Shown here: piece by piece, positions 18,872 through 29,091 of the stretch
Numbering within the stretch: the first letter of the stretch is position 1
Layout of the letters: every line of letters starts with the position of its first letter
Assembly: GCF_018326005.1 (NCBI RefSeq)
Contig: NZ_AP021903.1
Span: 682,001 to 746,000 of the forward strand
DNA from: Pseudomonas sp. Seg1
Lineage (GTDB): Bacteria; Pseudomonadota; Gammaproteobacteria; Pseudomonadales; Pseudomonadaceae
Direction of reading: 5' to 3'
DNA: 64,000 nucleotides
Notes under the pieces: model-generated
The model's input: only the letters and a program-made list of their open reading frames with translations
Database searches by the model: none
Told to the model about the DNA's origin: nothing
Translations under genes and position numbers: made by a program

Positions 18872-19771
18872 TCAGCCCGGAGCGTCGATCTGTTCGAGCA
18901 TCCACCTCACAAAATCGCGCACCTTCGGCACTTCCGCCGAGTGTTCCGGGTACGCCAGGTAGTAGGCGTCGCTGCTGGGCATTGCATGCTGCCAGGGAAT
19001 GACCAGTTTGCCGTCGGCCAACTCTTCTTCCACCAAAAACCGTGGCAACAACGCCACGCCGCAGCCGACCTGCGCGGCGCGGATGCACATATAAAAGGTT
19101 TCGAAGCGCGGTCCGTGGTAGCTGTGTTCGGTCTGATAACCCTGACTGTCGAACCAGTCATGCCAGGCCTGTGGCCGCGAGGCATTCTGCAGTAACACCA
19201 GATCGGTGAGTTGCGTCGGGTCAGTAAACGGTTGATCGGGCAGGCTGCCGGGGGCGCAGACCGGTACCAGCTCTTCACCGAACAGCTTCAGGCATTCGGT
19301 GCCGGGCCGTGAGCCCTGACCAAAATAGAACGCCAGATCGCTGCGGCCTTGCAGCAGATCATCCGCTTCCTGTTCGTTGCACAAGTCCAGATGAATCGAG
19401 GGATGGCGCAGACGCCAGCCCTTCAGACGCGGCACCAGCCAGCGGGCGCCGAAGGTCGATGGTGTGGAGACGCGCAGGACTTCGGTCTCGCCGCCGTAGG
19501 AGCGCAGGTAATGCGTCGACATTTCCACTTGCGTGAGGATTTTTCGTACTTCGACCAGATACAAATCCCCGGCCGGGGTCATCTGCAAACGCCGACGTAC
19601 GCGGCGGAACAACAAGTGCTGCAACAATTCCTCAAGCTGCGCGACCTGTTTGCTCACGGCGCTCTGGGTCAGGTTCAGTTCCTCGGCGGCCCGGGTGAAG
19701 CTCAGGTGCCGGGTCACGGCCTCAAAGCACTGCAACGCAGTAATCGACGGCAGGTGGCGTTTGTTCAGCAT
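18872..19771 (-). CDS. LysR-type regulator, probably of amaB-amaA
   Basis: 299 residues. The N-terminal winged helix-turn-helix covers about 8-65 (LSFTRAAEELNLTQSAVSKQ is the recognition region), followed by the substrate-binding domain starting near 95 (LRVSTPSTFGARWLVPRL, typical of the GcvA-like subgroup). It is divergent from amaB across 162 bp. In P. putida a LysR gene is likewise divergent from amaB, so control of pipecolate/lysine breakdown is the best guess. The ligand is not evident. No clear T-N11-A site is asserted. Confidence 0.9.
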   Translation of the reverse strand: MLNKRHLPSITALQCFEAVTRHLSFTRAAEELNLTQSAVSKQVAQLEELLQHLLFRRVRRRLQMTPAGDLYLVEVRKILTQVEMSTHYLRSYGGETEVLRVSTPSTFGARWLVPRLKGWRLRHPSIHLDLCNEQEADDLLQGRSDLAFYFGQGSRPGTECLKLFGEELVPVCAPGSLPDQPFTDPTQLTDLVLLQNASRPQAWHDWFDSQGYQTEHSYHGPRFETFYMCIRAAQVGCGVALLPRFLVEEELADGKLVIPWQHAMPSSDAYYLAYPEHSAEVPKVRDFVRWMLEQIDAPG

Positions 19772-19933
19772 GGTGGATCCTTTTTCTTGTCTTTCTGCCC
19801 TGCATGAATAAACGGAATGATATCTCGCGTAAAGGTCGTTTGTTGACTCGCCGTACTGACGCTACAACTAAAGGCCTGCCCGGTCGTGCAACAGCGGCCG
19901 CACACATTCAGTTTTTTGCTTGAGGAGTGACCC

Positions 19934-21424
19934 ATGGTTGCCGCATTGCTTGATCGTCTTGGTGTGAACCCGGCCCTGTACCAGAACGGCAAAGTGCCGG
20001 TGCATTCGCCCATCGACGGCAGCCGCATCGCCGCCGTGAACTGGGAAGGCCCGGCGGAAGTCGAGCAGCACATCAGTCGCGCAGATCATGCGTTCGAAGC
20101 CTGGCGCAAAGTCCCGGCCCCGCGTCGCGGTGAATTGGTGCGCCAATTTGGTGAGGTGTTGCGCGAATACAAGAACGATCTCGGTGAGCTGGTTTCCTGG
20201 GAAGCAGGCAAGATCACCCAGGAAGGCCTGGGCGAAGTTCAGGAGATGATCGACATCTGCGACTTCGCTGTCGGCCTGTCCCGCCAGTTGTACGGTTTGA
20301 CCATCGCGTCCGAGCGCCCCGGCCACCATATGCGTGAAACCTGGCATCCGCTGGGCGTAGTTGGTGTGATCAGTGCGTTCAACTTCCCGGTCGCGGTGTG
20401 GGCGTGGAACACCACCCTGGCGCTGGTCTGCGGCAACCCGGTGGTATGGAAACCGTCGGAGAAAACCCCGCTGACGGCATTGGCCTGTCAGGCCCTGTTT
20501 GACCGTGTGGTGAAGAATTTCAGCGATGCTCCGGCGAATCTCTGCCAGGTGATCATTGGTGGTCGCGATGCCGGCGAAGCGCTGGTTGATGACCCGCGTG
20601 TGGCGCTGATCAGCGCCACCGGCAGCACCCGCATGGGCCGCGAAGTGGCGCCGAAAGTCGCCGCACGTTTCGCCCGCAGCATTCTCGAACTGGGCGGCAA
20701 CAACGCGATGATCCTCGGCCCAAGCGCTGATCTGGACATGGCGGTACGCGCCATTCTGTTCAGCGCAGTCGGCACCGCCGGTCAGCGCTGCACCACGCTG
20801 CGCCGCCTGATCGCCCATGAGTCGGTGAAAGAAGAAATCGTCACCCGTCTGAAAGCCGCCTACGCGAAAGTGCGCATCGGCCATCCGCTGGAAGGCAATC
20901 TGGTCGGTCCGCTGATCGACAAACACAGTTTCGAAAACATGCAGGACGCACTGGAGCAAGCGTTGAGCGAAGGCGGCCGGGTGTTCGGCGGCAAGCGCCA
21001 ACTGGAAGATCAGTTCCCGAATGCCTATTACGTGTCGCCAGCCATCGTTGAAATGCCGGAACAGAGCGATGTGGTCTGCAGCGAGACCTTCGCGCCGATT
21101 CTCTACGTGGTCGGTTACAGCGACTTCCAGGAAGCGTTGCGCCTGAACAACGCTGTACCGCAAGGCCTGTCGTCGTGCATCTTCACCACTGACGTGCGTG
21201 AGGCCGAGCAATTCATGTCGGCGGTCGGCAGCGATTGCGGCATCGCCAACGTCAACATCGGCCCGAGCGGCGCCGAGATTGGCGGCGCCTTTGGTGGCGA
21301 GAAAGAAACCGGTGGTGGCCGTGAGTCGGGCTCCGACGCCTGGCGCGCATATATGCGTCGCCAGACCAATACCGTGAACTATTCGCTGGAGTTGCCGCTG
21401 GCGCAGGGCATCACCTTCGACTGA
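19934..21424 (+). CDS. amaB: L-piperidine-6-carboxylate / aminoadipate semialdehyde dehydrogenase
   Basis: 496 residues of the ALDH7-like aldehyde dehydrogenase family. The general base Glu252 lies in LELGGNN and the nucleophile Cys286 in GQRCTT; the coenzyme-binding stretch is GSTRMGREVAP. AmaB oxidises aminoadipate semialdehyde (in equilibrium with piperideine-6-carboxylate) to 2-aminoadipate in the D-lysine/pipecolate route. GAGGAGTGACCC precedes the ATG. It is followed by amaA, though a class C palindromic repeat lies between them. Confidence 0.93.
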   Translation: MVAALLDRLGVNPALYQNGKVPVHSPIDGSRIAAVNWEGPAEVEQHISRADHAFEAWRKVPAPRRGELVRQFGEVLREYKNDLGELVSWEAGKITQEGLGEVQEMIDICDFAVGLSRQLYGLTIASERPGHHMRETWHPLGVVGVISAFNFPVAVWAWNTTLALVCGNPVVWKPSEKTPLTALACQALFDRVVKNFSDAPANLCQVIIGGRDAGEALVDDPRVALISATGSTRMGREVAPKVAARFARSILELGGNNAMILGPSADLDMAVRAILFSAVGTAGQRCTTLRRLIAHESVKEEIVTRLKAAYAKVRIGHPLEGNLVGPLIDKHSFENMQDALEQALSEGGRVFGGKRQLEDQFPNAYYVSPAIVEMPEQSDVVCSETFAPILYVVGYSDFQEALRLNNAVPQGLSSCIFTTDVREAEQFMSAVGSDCGIANVNIGPSGAEIGGAFGGEKETGGGRESGSDAWRAYMRRQTNTVNYSLELPLAQGITFD

Positions 21425-21441
21425 GTCTTTCCGGTCAGGTC

Positions 21442-21548
21442 GATCGTTCCCACGCTCTGCGTGGGAATGCCTCACCGGACGCTCCGCGTTCGCTTTTGGG
21501 ACGCAGAGCGTCCCTGACTGCATTCCCACGCAGAGCGTGGGAACGATC
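21442..21548. repeat. Long palindromic repeat, class C
   Basis: GATCGTTCCCACGCTCTGCG and its inverted complement bracket an inner inverted pair (GGACGCTCCGCG and ACGCAGAGCGTCC), giving a cruciform-like unit of about 107 bp between amaB and amaA. A second copy lies at 51202-51310. Confidence 0.92.
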
Positions 21549-21587
21549 ATTTTGCTGTGTTTGGCAGGTTTCTGTTGGAGTCTGGCA

Positions 21588-22871
21588 ATGCCGTTACGCG
21601 AAGAATGTCTGTGGGAAAAACTCACGCCGCAAAGGCCGGATAACACCGCGCTCAGGGGCGAAGTCAAAGTCGATGTCTGCGTGATCGGCGCCGGGTTCAC
21701 CGGGTTGTCGGCGGCGCTGCATCTGTTGGAACAAGGCAAGACCGTTTGCGTGCTGGAAGCCCATCGGGCCGGTCACGGCGGTTCCGGACGCAACGTCGGG
21801 CTGGTCAACGCCGGCATGTGGATCCCGCCGGACGAGATCGAGGCCGGGTTTGGCGAGGCGGTCGGCAGTCAGCTCAACCGCATGTTGGGTGCGGCACCGG
21901 CGCTGGTGTTCAGTCTTGTGGATAAGTACAACATCGATTGCCAGTTGCGCCGCGAAGGCACCTTGCACATGGCGCACAACGCCAAGGGTGAGGCGGATTT
22001 GCGCAGTCGCGAACAGCAATGGAAACGTCGCGGCGCACCGGTTGAGCTGCTGACCGGCAAGGCGTGCGAGCAAGCGACCGGCACGCAAAAAATTGCCGCC
22101 GCGTTGCTCGACCGACGCGCCGGCACGCTCAATCCGATGGCCTATGTCACCGGGCTGGCCAACGCCGTGAAGGGGCTCGGTGGGCAGATGTTTGATCATT
22201 CGCCGGTTACTCGTCTTGAGCGCATCGGCCCGCAATGGTCCGTGCAGACCGAGCACGGTTCGGTACTGGCCGAGCAGGTGGTCATCGCCTCCAACGCCTA
22301 CACCGAAGGCGACTGGACCGAACTCAAGCGCAACTTCTTTCCCGGTTATTACTATCAGGTCGCCTCGGTGCCGCTGAGTGAAGACGCCGCGCAAGAGATT
22401 CTCCCGGGCGGGCAGGGCTCGTGGGACACCCGCCAGGTCTTGAGCAGCATTCGCCGCGACAAGGAAGGGCGGCTGCTGCTCGGCAGTCTCGGCAACGGCA
22501 ACCAGAAGCCGACCTGGTTTCTCAAGGCCTGGGCCGACCGCGTTCAGCAGCATTATTTTCCCAATCTGAAACCGGTCGAGTGGGAGTGCACCTGGACCGG
22601 GCGCATTGCCTTTACCCCTGATCACCTCATGCGCTTGTTCGAACCGGCGCCGGGACTGGTGGCTGTCACCGGCTACAACGGTCGCGGGGTGACCACCGGC
22701 ACCGTGGTCGGCAAGGCTTTCGCTGATTACCTGTGTCACGGCAATCCGCAAGCCCTGCCGATTCCCTTTGCACCAATGCAGCCTCTGGCGGGCGTGGGCT
22801 TGCGCAGTTGCCTGTATGAGGCCGGGTTCTCGCTGTATCACGCAGGCCAGTGCCTGCGCATCGTGATTTGA
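21588..22871 (+). CDS. amaA: L-pipecolate oxidase (FAD-dependent, DAO family)
   Basis: 427 residues from the ATG at 21588 (MPLREECLWEKL), with TTGGAG seven bases upstream; an upstream in-frame start overlaps the palindromic repeat and is rejected. The FAD dinucleotide-binding motif GAGFTG is at 34-39 (VCVIGAGFTGLSAALHLLEQ), and the C-terminal FAD contact region reads VTGYNGRGVTTGTVVGKAFA. In P. putida AmaA oxidises L-pipecolate to piperideine-6-carboxylate, the substrate of AmaB. It is in the same direction as amaB but separated by 163 bp. Confidence 0.92.
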   Translation: MPLREECLWEKLTPQRPDNTALRGEVKVDVCVIGAGFTGLSAALHLLEQGKTVCVLEAHRAGHGGSGRNVGLVNAGMWIPPDEIEAGFGEAVGSQLNRMLGAAPALVFSLVDKYNIDCQLRREGTLHMAHNAKGEADLRSREQQWKRRGAPVELLTGKACEQATGTQKIAAALLDRRAGTLNPMAYVTGLANAVKGLGGQMFDHSPVTRLERIGPQWSVQTEHGSVLAEQVVIASNAYTEGDWTELKRNFFPGYYYQVASVPLSEDAAQEILPGGQGSWDTRQVLSSIRRDKEGRLLLGSLGNGNQKPTWFLKAWADRVQQHYFPNLKPVEWECTWTGRIAFTPDHLMRLFEPAPGLVAVTGYNGRGVTTGTVVGKAFADYLCHGNPQALPIPFAPMQPLAGVGLRSCLYEAGFSLYHAGQCLRIVI

Positions 22872-23162
22872 GTGTTGAAATATGTTGCCGGAAGCGGCGC
22901 TTTTCGATGTAGCGACTAGCCTGTAATGGTGCGGGTTGTAGCAGTCCCGCACCAGCAGTGTGCAGTTCGGTGACGCGGGCTGTTACAGGCTGGTTGCACG
23001 TCGTTTGGCGCCGCGGTTGCAATGATGGCGCATGCGGGTTGCGCCTGAAAAAATAAATGGTTTCACCTTCCGCGGTTTAGACGGTTGCACGCCCAATGAA
23101 AATGGGAACGAAACAGTCGAAATAACAAGAAAGCAGCGACTTTTTGAAGAATAAAAAACCGA
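22872..23162. other. Gene-free stretch upstream of the Liv importer
   Basis: No coding frame with support is seen here. It holds a hairpin GTGCGGG/CCCGCAC with a 10-nt loop (22929-22952) lacking a T-run, several TTGCAC/TTGCGCC stretches (about 22992-23095) that could belong to an enhancer region, and an A-rich stretch just before the sigma-54 element. Confidence 0.4.
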
Positions 23163-23178
23163 TGGCACGGCGCTTGCT
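23163..23178 (+). promoter_or_regulatory. Sigma-54 (-24/-12) promoter of the Liv importer operon
   Basis: TGGCACGGCGCTTGCT matches the RpoN consensus TGGCACG-N4-TTGCW at every fixed position. It lies 62 bases before the ATG of the binding-protein gene, leaving a leader of roughly 50 nt that contains an A-tract (23213-23222) and the GGAG ribosome site. Confidence 0.85.
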
Positions 23179-23239
23179 CAGAGCATTCAGTGAAGTGAAG
23201 TCGCAGTGCCAACTAAAAAAAACCTTGGAGCACCACCTC

Positions 23240-24373
23240 ATGTCCCAGACGTTTTACAAGAAAGGCTTTCTGGCCCTCGCAGTGGCTACTGCGTTGGGTG
23301 TTTCTGCGTTTGCTCAAGCTGATGTGAAAATCGGTGTAGCGGGTCCAATGACTGGCGCCAACGCGGCATTTGGCGAGCAGTACATGAAGGGTGCACAGGC
23401 AGCGGCGGATGCGGTGAACGCGGCGGGCGGCGTCAACGGGGAGAAAATCGTACTGGTCAAGGGCGATGACGCCTGCGAGCCGAAACAAGCGGTGACGGTC
23501 GCCAAGGACCTGGTCAACCAGAAGGTTGCCGGCGTGGTCGGGCACTTCTGCTCCTCCTCCACCATTCCAGCCTCGGAAATCTACGACGAAGCCGGTGTCA
23601 TCGCGATCACCCCGGGTTCCACCAACCCGCAAGTGACCGAGCGCGGCCTCAGCGCCATGTTCCGTATGTGCGGGCGTGATGACCAGCAAGGCATCGTTGC
23701 CGGCGACTACATCGTCGACGTGCTCAAGGGCAAGAAAGTCGCGGTGCTGCACGACAAGGACACCTACGGCCAAGGCTTGGCGGACGCCACCAAGGCTCAG
23801 TTGGAAAAGCGCGGCGTGAAGCCGGTGCTGTATGAAGGCCTCACCCGTGGCGAGAAAGACTTCAGCGCCGTAGTCACAAAAATCCGCGCGGCTGGTGCCG
23901 ACGTCGTCTACTTCGGCGGCCTGCACCCGGAAGCCGGTCCACTGGTTAAACAGCTGCGTACCGAAGGCCTGAAAGACGTGAAATTCATGTCTGACGACGG
24001 CATCGTGACCGACGAACTGGTGACCACCGCTGGCGGCCCGCAATACGTCGACGGCGTGCTGATGACCTTCGGCGCCGACCCGCGCCTGCTGCCAGACAGC
24101 AAGACCGTTGTGGATGCATTCCGCAAGGCCGGCACCGAACCTGAAGGCTACACCCTGTACGCCTACGCCTCGGTACAGACCTTGGCTGCCGCCTTCAACG
24201 GCGCCAAGTCCAACAGTGGCGAGAAAGCCGCCGAGTGGCTGAAAACCAACCCGGTGAAAACCGTCATGGGCGAGAAGGCCTGGGACAAGAAGGGCGACCT
24301 GAAAGTCTCCGACTACGTGGTTTACCAGTGGGACAAGGACGGCAAATACCATCAGCTGGAAAAACAGAAGTAA
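23240..24373 (+). CDS. livK: Branched-chain amino acid ABC transporter, periplasmic binding protein
   Basis: 377-residue precursor. The ATG at 23240 is chosen because it gives a clean signal peptide (MSQTFYKKGFLALAVATALG, cleaved after AFAQA) and has TTGGAG upstream; an earlier in-frame ATG lies between the sigma-54 element and the leader. The mature protein begins DVKIGVAGPMTGANAAFGEQ, the type I periplasmic binding fold of LivJ/LivK/BraC, with the typical disulphide-forming cysteines around GDDACEPK and GHFCSSSTI. It captures leucine, isoleucine, valine and perhaps alanine for the LivHMGF complex. A REP pair separates it from livH, which usually lets the binding protein be made in excess. 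Confidence 0.95.
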   Translation: MSQTFYKKGFLALAVATALGVSAFAQADVKIGVAGPMTGANAAFGEQYMKGAQAAADAVNAAGGVNGEKIVLVKGDDACEPKQAVTVAKDLVNQKVAGVVGHFCSSSTIPASEIYDEAGVIAITPGSTNPQVTERGLSAMFRMCGRDDQQGIVAGDYIVDVLKGKKVAVLHDKDTYGQGLADATKAQLEKRGVKPVLYEGLTRGEKDFSAVVTKIRAAGADVVYFGGLHPEAGPLVKQLRTEGLKDVKFMSDDGIVTDELVTTAGGPQYVDGVLMTFGADPRLLPDSKTVVDAFRKAGTEPEGYTLYAYASVQTLAAAFNGAKSNSGEKAAEWLKTNPVKTVMGEKAWDKKGDLKVSDYVVYQWDKDGKYHQLEKQK

Positions 24374-24404
24374 GGGCTGACGCGATCAGCTTGACCCACA
24401 AGCC

Positions 24405-24497
24405 CTGTGGGAGCGGGCTTGCCCGCGATGACGGCCTGACAGTCGACACCTTTGTTGAATGTTCTACCGCTATCGCTGGCAAGCCAGCTCCCACAGG
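24405..24497. repeat. REP pair, class A, between livK and livH
   Basis: Left copy is the GC-rich variant (GAGCGGGCTTGCCCGCGATG), right copy the GCTGGCAAGCCAGCTCCC variant, so the two halves are of different subtypes. It sits in the 237-bp gap after the binding-protein gene, where such palindromes can protect the upstream mRNA. Confidence 0.9.
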
Positions 24498-24610
24498 AAT
24501 TCAGTGGGGCTGAACTCGCGCTCTGACATTGCTCCGACGTACATCTGTATTTTTCCTAGAAGAACCGCACACCCACAGGTGTGCAGGTTCTCATTGCGTG
24601 AGATTGCGTT

Positions 24611-25525
<915 letters not shown>

Positions 25526-25528
25526 GCG

Positions 25529-26830
25529 ATGTCTTCAACCACTCAAAAAAACATCGATATCAAAAAAAGCCTGGTTGAGGCGATTCTTGCCGGCCTCATT
25601 GCCCTGATCGTGTTCGGCCCGATTGTCGGCGTCGTGCTCGAGGGCTACAGCTTCAATCTTGAGCCGACCCGCGTCGCGTGGATTATCGGCATTGTCATGA
25701 TTGGCCGGTTTGCCCTCAGCCTGTTTCTGCAGACGCCCAAGGGCCTGAAGATTCTCGACGGATTCGAAAGCACCGGTTCCGGTGTGCATGTGTTGCCTGC
25801 CGATCACAAATCCTCGCTGCGCTGGATCATCCCGCTGCTGATTGTGCTGGCGGTCATCGTGCCGTTCGTCTCCAACTCCTATCTGCTGGGCGTGGTCATC
25901 CTCGGGTTGATCTACGTGTTGCTGGGGCTGGGGCTGAATATCGTGGTGGGCCTGGCCGGTTTGCTCGACCTCGGTTACGTGGCGTTCTATGCCATCGGCG
26001 CCTACGGTCTGGCGCTCGGTTATCAGTATCTCGGTCTGGGGTTCTGGACGGTGCTGCCACTGGCGGCGATCACCGCAGGTCTGGCCGGTTGCATCCTCGG
26101 TTTCCCGGTGCTGCGCCTGCACGGTGACTATCTGGCGATCGTGACTCTTGGCTTCGGTGAAATCATCCGTCTGATACTCAACAACTGGCTGTCGCTGACC
26201 GGCGGCCCGAACGGCATGCCGGCGCCGCTGCCGACATTTTTCGGTCTGGAGTTCGGCAAGCGGGCGAAGGATGGCGGGGTGCCGTTTCACGAGTTCTTCG
26301 GCATCGCCTACAACCCGGACGTGAAGTACTACTTCATCTACGCGGTGTTGTTCCTGGTGGTATTGGCCGTGCTGTACATCAAGCATCGTCTGGTGAAAAT
26401 GCCGGTCGGGCGCGCCTGGGAAGCCTTGCGTGAAGATGAAATCGCCTGCCGCTCGATGGGCCTCAACCACGTGCTGGTCAAGCTCTCGGCGTTCACCATC
26501 GGTGCGTCGACCGCAGGTCTGGCCGGGGTGTTTTTCGCCACCTACCAGGGCTTCGTCAACCCGACCTCGTTCACCTTCTTCGAATCGGCACTGATTCTGG
26601 CCATCGTCGTGCTCGGCGGCATGGGCTCGACCATCGGCGTGGTGATCGCCGCATTCGTGCTGACCGTCGCGCCGGAACTGTTGCGCGGCTTCGCTGAATA
26701 CCGCGTGCTGCTGTTCGGCATCCTGATGGTGTTGATGATGATCTGGCGACCACGTGGGCTGATCCGCATCAGCCGCACCGGGGTCACTCCACGCAAAGGT
26801 GCCATTCACTATGAGAGGACTGCGCCATGA
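25529..26830 (+). CDS. livM: Branched-chain amino acid ABC transporter permease LivM
   Basis: 433 residues. The first 100 residues hold two extra helices typical of the long LivM/BraE form in proteobacteria (DUF3382-like), then the permease core with GLNIVVGLAGLLDLGYVAFY and the loop DEIACRSMGLNHVLVKLSAF that contacts the ATPase. It forms the second half of the inner-membrane channel. Its stop overlaps the livG start by four bases (ATGA). Confidence 0.96.
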   Translation: MSSTTQKNIDIKKSLVEAILAGLIALIVFGPIVGVVLEGYSFNLEPTRVAWIIGIVMIGRFALSLFLQTPKGLKILDGFESTGSGVHVLPADHKSSLRWIIPLLIVLAVIVPFVSNSYLLGVVILGLIYVLLGLGLNIVVGLAGLLDLGYVAFYAIGAYGLALGYQYLGLGFWTVLPLAAITAGLAGCILGFPVLRLHGDYLAIVTLGFGEIIRLILNNWLSLTGGPNGMPAPLPTFFGLEFGKRAKDGGVPFHEFFGIAYNPDVKYYFIYAVLFLVVLAVLYIKHRLVKMPVGRAWEALREDEIACRSMGLNHVLVKLSAFTIGASTAGLAGVFFATYQGFVNPTSFTFFESALILAIVVLGGMGSTIGVVIAAFVLTVAPELLRGFAEYRVLLFGILMVLMMIWRPRGLIRISRTGVTPRKGAIHYERTAP

Positions 26831-27699
26831 GTGAAGTCGTACTCTCTGTTGAAAAACTGATGATGCATTTCGGCGGCATCAAGGCCCTGAGTGACGTCAG
26901 CCTGAAGGTAAAACGCAACTCGATTTTCGCGTTGATCGGCCCGAACGGCGCCGGCAAGACCACGGTGTTCAACTGCCTGACCGGTTTCTACAAGGCCTCC
27001 GGCGGCAAGATCGAACTCAACGTGCGTGGTCAGCAAACCAACGTGATCAAGTTGCTCGGCGAGTCGTTCAAACCAACCGACTTCGTCTCGCCGAAATCCT
27101 TCCTCAGCCGTCTGTATTACAAGATGTTCGGTGGCACCCATCTGGTGAACCGCGCAGGCCTGGCGCGGACTTTCCAGAACATTCGCCTGTTCAAGGAAAT
27201 GTCGGTGCTGGAAAACCTGCTGGTGGCCCAGCACATGTGGGTCAACCGCAACATGCTCGCCGGCATCCTCAACACCAAGGGCTACCGCAAGGCCGAGAGC
27301 GACGCGCTGGATTGCGCGTTCTACTGGCTGGAAGTGGTCGATCTGGTGGACTGCGCCAACCGTCTCGCCGGTGAACTGTCCTACGGCCAGCAACGCCGTC
27401 TGGAGATCGCCCGCGCCATGTGCACGCGCCCGCAGATCATCTGCCTCGACGAACCGGCCGCCGGCCTCAACCCTCAGGAAACCGAAGCGCTGAGCGCGAT
27501 GATCCGGCTGCTGCGCGACGAGCACGATCTGACCGTGGTGCTGATCGAACACGACATGGGTATGGTAATGAGCATTTCCGACCACATCGTGGTGCTGGAC
27601 CACGGCATCGTCATCGCCGAAGGCGGGCCTGAAGCCATTCGCAACGACCCGAAAGTGATTGCCGCTTACCTGGGCGCCGACGAAGAGGAGCTGGTATGA
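26827..27699 (+). CDS. livG: Branched-chain amino acid ABC transporter ATPase LivG
   Basis: 290 residues. Walker A GPNGAGKTT, a long insertion between Walker A and signature (about 60-115, with FKPTDFVSPKSFLSRLYYKM) typical of the BraF type, ABC signature LSYGQQR, Walker B IICLDEPAAGL, and switch His in LIEHDMG. Cytoplasmic energiser with LivF. Overlaps both neighbours by four bases, so translation is coupled. Confidence 0.96.
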   Translation: MSEVVLSVEKLMMHFGGIKALSDVSLKVKRNSIFALIGPNGAGKTTVFNCLTGFYKASGGKIELNVRGQQTNVIKLLGESFKPTDFVSPKSFLSRLYYKMFGGTHLVNRAGLARTFQNIRLFKEMSVLENLLVAQHMWVNRNMLAGILNTKGYRKAESDALDCAFYWLEVVDLVDCANRLAGELSYGQQRRLEIARAMCTRPQIICLDEPAAGLNPQETEALSAMIRLLRDEHDLTVVLIEHDMGMVMSISDHIVVLDHGIVIAEGGPEAIRNDPKVIAAYLGADEEELV

Positions 27700-28412
27700 G
27701 CCAACCGATCCTCGAACTCAAAGACCTGGACGTGTTCTACGGGCCGATCCAGGCGCTCAAAGGCGTATCACTGCAGATCAACGAAGGGGAAACCGTCAGC
27801 CTGATCGGCTCCAACGGTGCGGGTAAATCGACGTTGCTGATGTCGATCTTCGGCCAGCCACGGGCGGCGGGCGGGCAGATCCTTTATCAAGGCGTCGACA
27901 TTACCCACAAGTCATCGCACTACATCGCCTCCAACGGTATTGCGCAGTCGCCGGAAGGGCGGCGGGTGTTCCCTGACATGACCGTCGAGGAAAACCTGCT
28001 GATGGGCACCATTCCGATCGGCGACAAGTACGCCAAGGAAGACATGCAGCGCATGTTCGAGCTGTTTCCACGGCTGGAAGAGCGCCGCACGCAACGGGCG
28101 ATGACCATGTCCGGTGGTGAGCAGCAAATGCTCGCCATTGCCCGTGCGTTGATGAGCCGGCCGAAGTTGTTGCTGCTCGATGAACCGAGCCTGGGCCTGG
28201 CGCCGATCGTGGTGAAACAGATCTTCACGACCCTGCGGGAGCTGGCGAAAACCGGCATGACCATTTTCCTCGTCGAGCAGAACGCCAACCATGCGTTGAA
28301 GCTGTCTGACCGGGCGTATGTGATGGTCAATGGCGAGATTCGCCTGACCGGTACCGGCAAGGAATTGCTGGTGAACGAGGAGGTGCGTAACGCCTATCTG
28401 GGCGGCCACTGA
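27696..28412 (+). CDS. livF: Branched-chain amino acid ABC transporter ATPase LivF
   Basis: 238 residues. Walker A GSNGAGKST, signature MSGGEQQ, Walker B LLLLDEPSLGL, ending EEVRNAYLGGH as in other LivF proteins. Last gene of the operon, closed by a terminator. Confidence 0.96.
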   Translation: MSQPILELKDLDVFYGPIQALKGVSLQINEGETVSLIGSNGAGKSTLLMSIFGQPRAAGGQILYQGVDITHKSSHYIASNGIAQSPEGRRVFPDMTVEENLLMGTIPIGDKYAKEDMQRMFELFPRLEERRTQRAMTMSGGEQQMLAIARALMSRPKLLLLDEPSLGLAPIVVKQIFTTLRELAKTGMTIFLVEQNANHALKLSDRAYVMVNGEIRLTGTGKELLVNEEVRNAYLGGH

Positions 28413-28431
28413 GTTATCCCCAGCTACACAC

Positions 28432-28463
28432 AGCCCCGGCGACGCAAGTCCCGGGGCTTTTTC
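28432..28463 (+). terminator. Rho-independent terminator of the liv operon
   Basis: Perfect 8-bp stem AGCCCCGG/CCGGGGCT with an 11-nt loop and five T residues, 20 bases after the livF stop. Confidence 0.9.
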
Positions 28464-28487
28464 ATGCCCGGAAACCCACCATAACTC

Positions 28488-28580
28488 CTGTGGGAGCTGG
28501 CTTGCCAGCGATAGCGGTTTACCCCTAAACAATGATGTTGGCAGTGACTCCCTCATCGCTGGCAAGCCAGCTCCCACAGT
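28488..28580. repeat. REP pair, class A
   Basis: Inverted copies of TGTGGGAGCTGGCTTGCCAG around about 35 bp, directly after the liv terminator. Confidence 0.9.
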
Positions 28581-28863
28581 TAAAAGTGCGACCTTCGCCA
28601 AAATTGTGGAAAACAAATTCTGCTACCTGCCAAAGCGCGACATATAGACGCTGCAAATGGCTGTTTTTCCACAGTTTTGAGTTGTCCCCGTTTGCTGTGG
28701 AGCTGGCTGTGAATAACGTGGGAGTAGCTGGCTGAAAGCCTTGTCTGGCGTGGCTTGTAGCGTTGTGATTGTTTTTTGATCAGGTGATTTGGCAGGAGCG
28801 TCAGGCGTGGTTGTCAACCTTTTTATGGTGGGCACAGAGCAGGCAATTCGCGGTGTGCTGACC

Positions 28864-28872
28864 TGTGGATAA
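28864..28872 (-). promoter_or_regulatory. Consensus DnaA box
   Basis: TGTGGATAA is the exact complement of the TTATCCACA box and lies in non-coding sequence. Confidence 0.55.
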
Positions 28873-29018
28873 GTCTGTGATTAAACTCTGGAAAGACTGC
28901 GCTAGGCAGCGTAATTGCTGGCCTCGCGCAATCACTGCTGTGACTGTTTGGTCGTGCAAAATGCCCTGTCCCGCACATCTGTTACTTCAGGGTCAAGCAA
29001 AAAACTTTCTATTCACGC

Positions 29019-29047
29019 CGCAAAGCCTTGTGTGGCGCGGCTTTGCG
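29019..29047. other. Perfect 9-bp hairpin in non-coding DNA
   Basis: CGCAAAGCC and GGCTTTGCG pair without mismatch around an 11-nt loop. Only a short T-run (CGTTTCC) follows on the plus strand, so a terminator is doubtful; a structured RNA or protein-binding palindrome is possible. Confidence 0.4.
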
Positions 29048-29082
29048 CGTTTCCACTTGCCCCCGGAAACTGTGGAAGGGCT

Positions 29083-29091
29083 TGTGGATAA
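29083..29091 (-). promoter_or_regulatory. Consensus DnaA box
   Basis: Second exact TGTGGATAA in the same gap, in the same orientation as the first and 219 bp from it. Confidence 0.55.

Noticed and set aside
19868..21739. 623-residue open frame on the minus strand opposite amaB
   Set aside because: Runs across the amaB gene, the class C repeat and the amaA start; the sense gene has a full catalytic motif set, this one has none.
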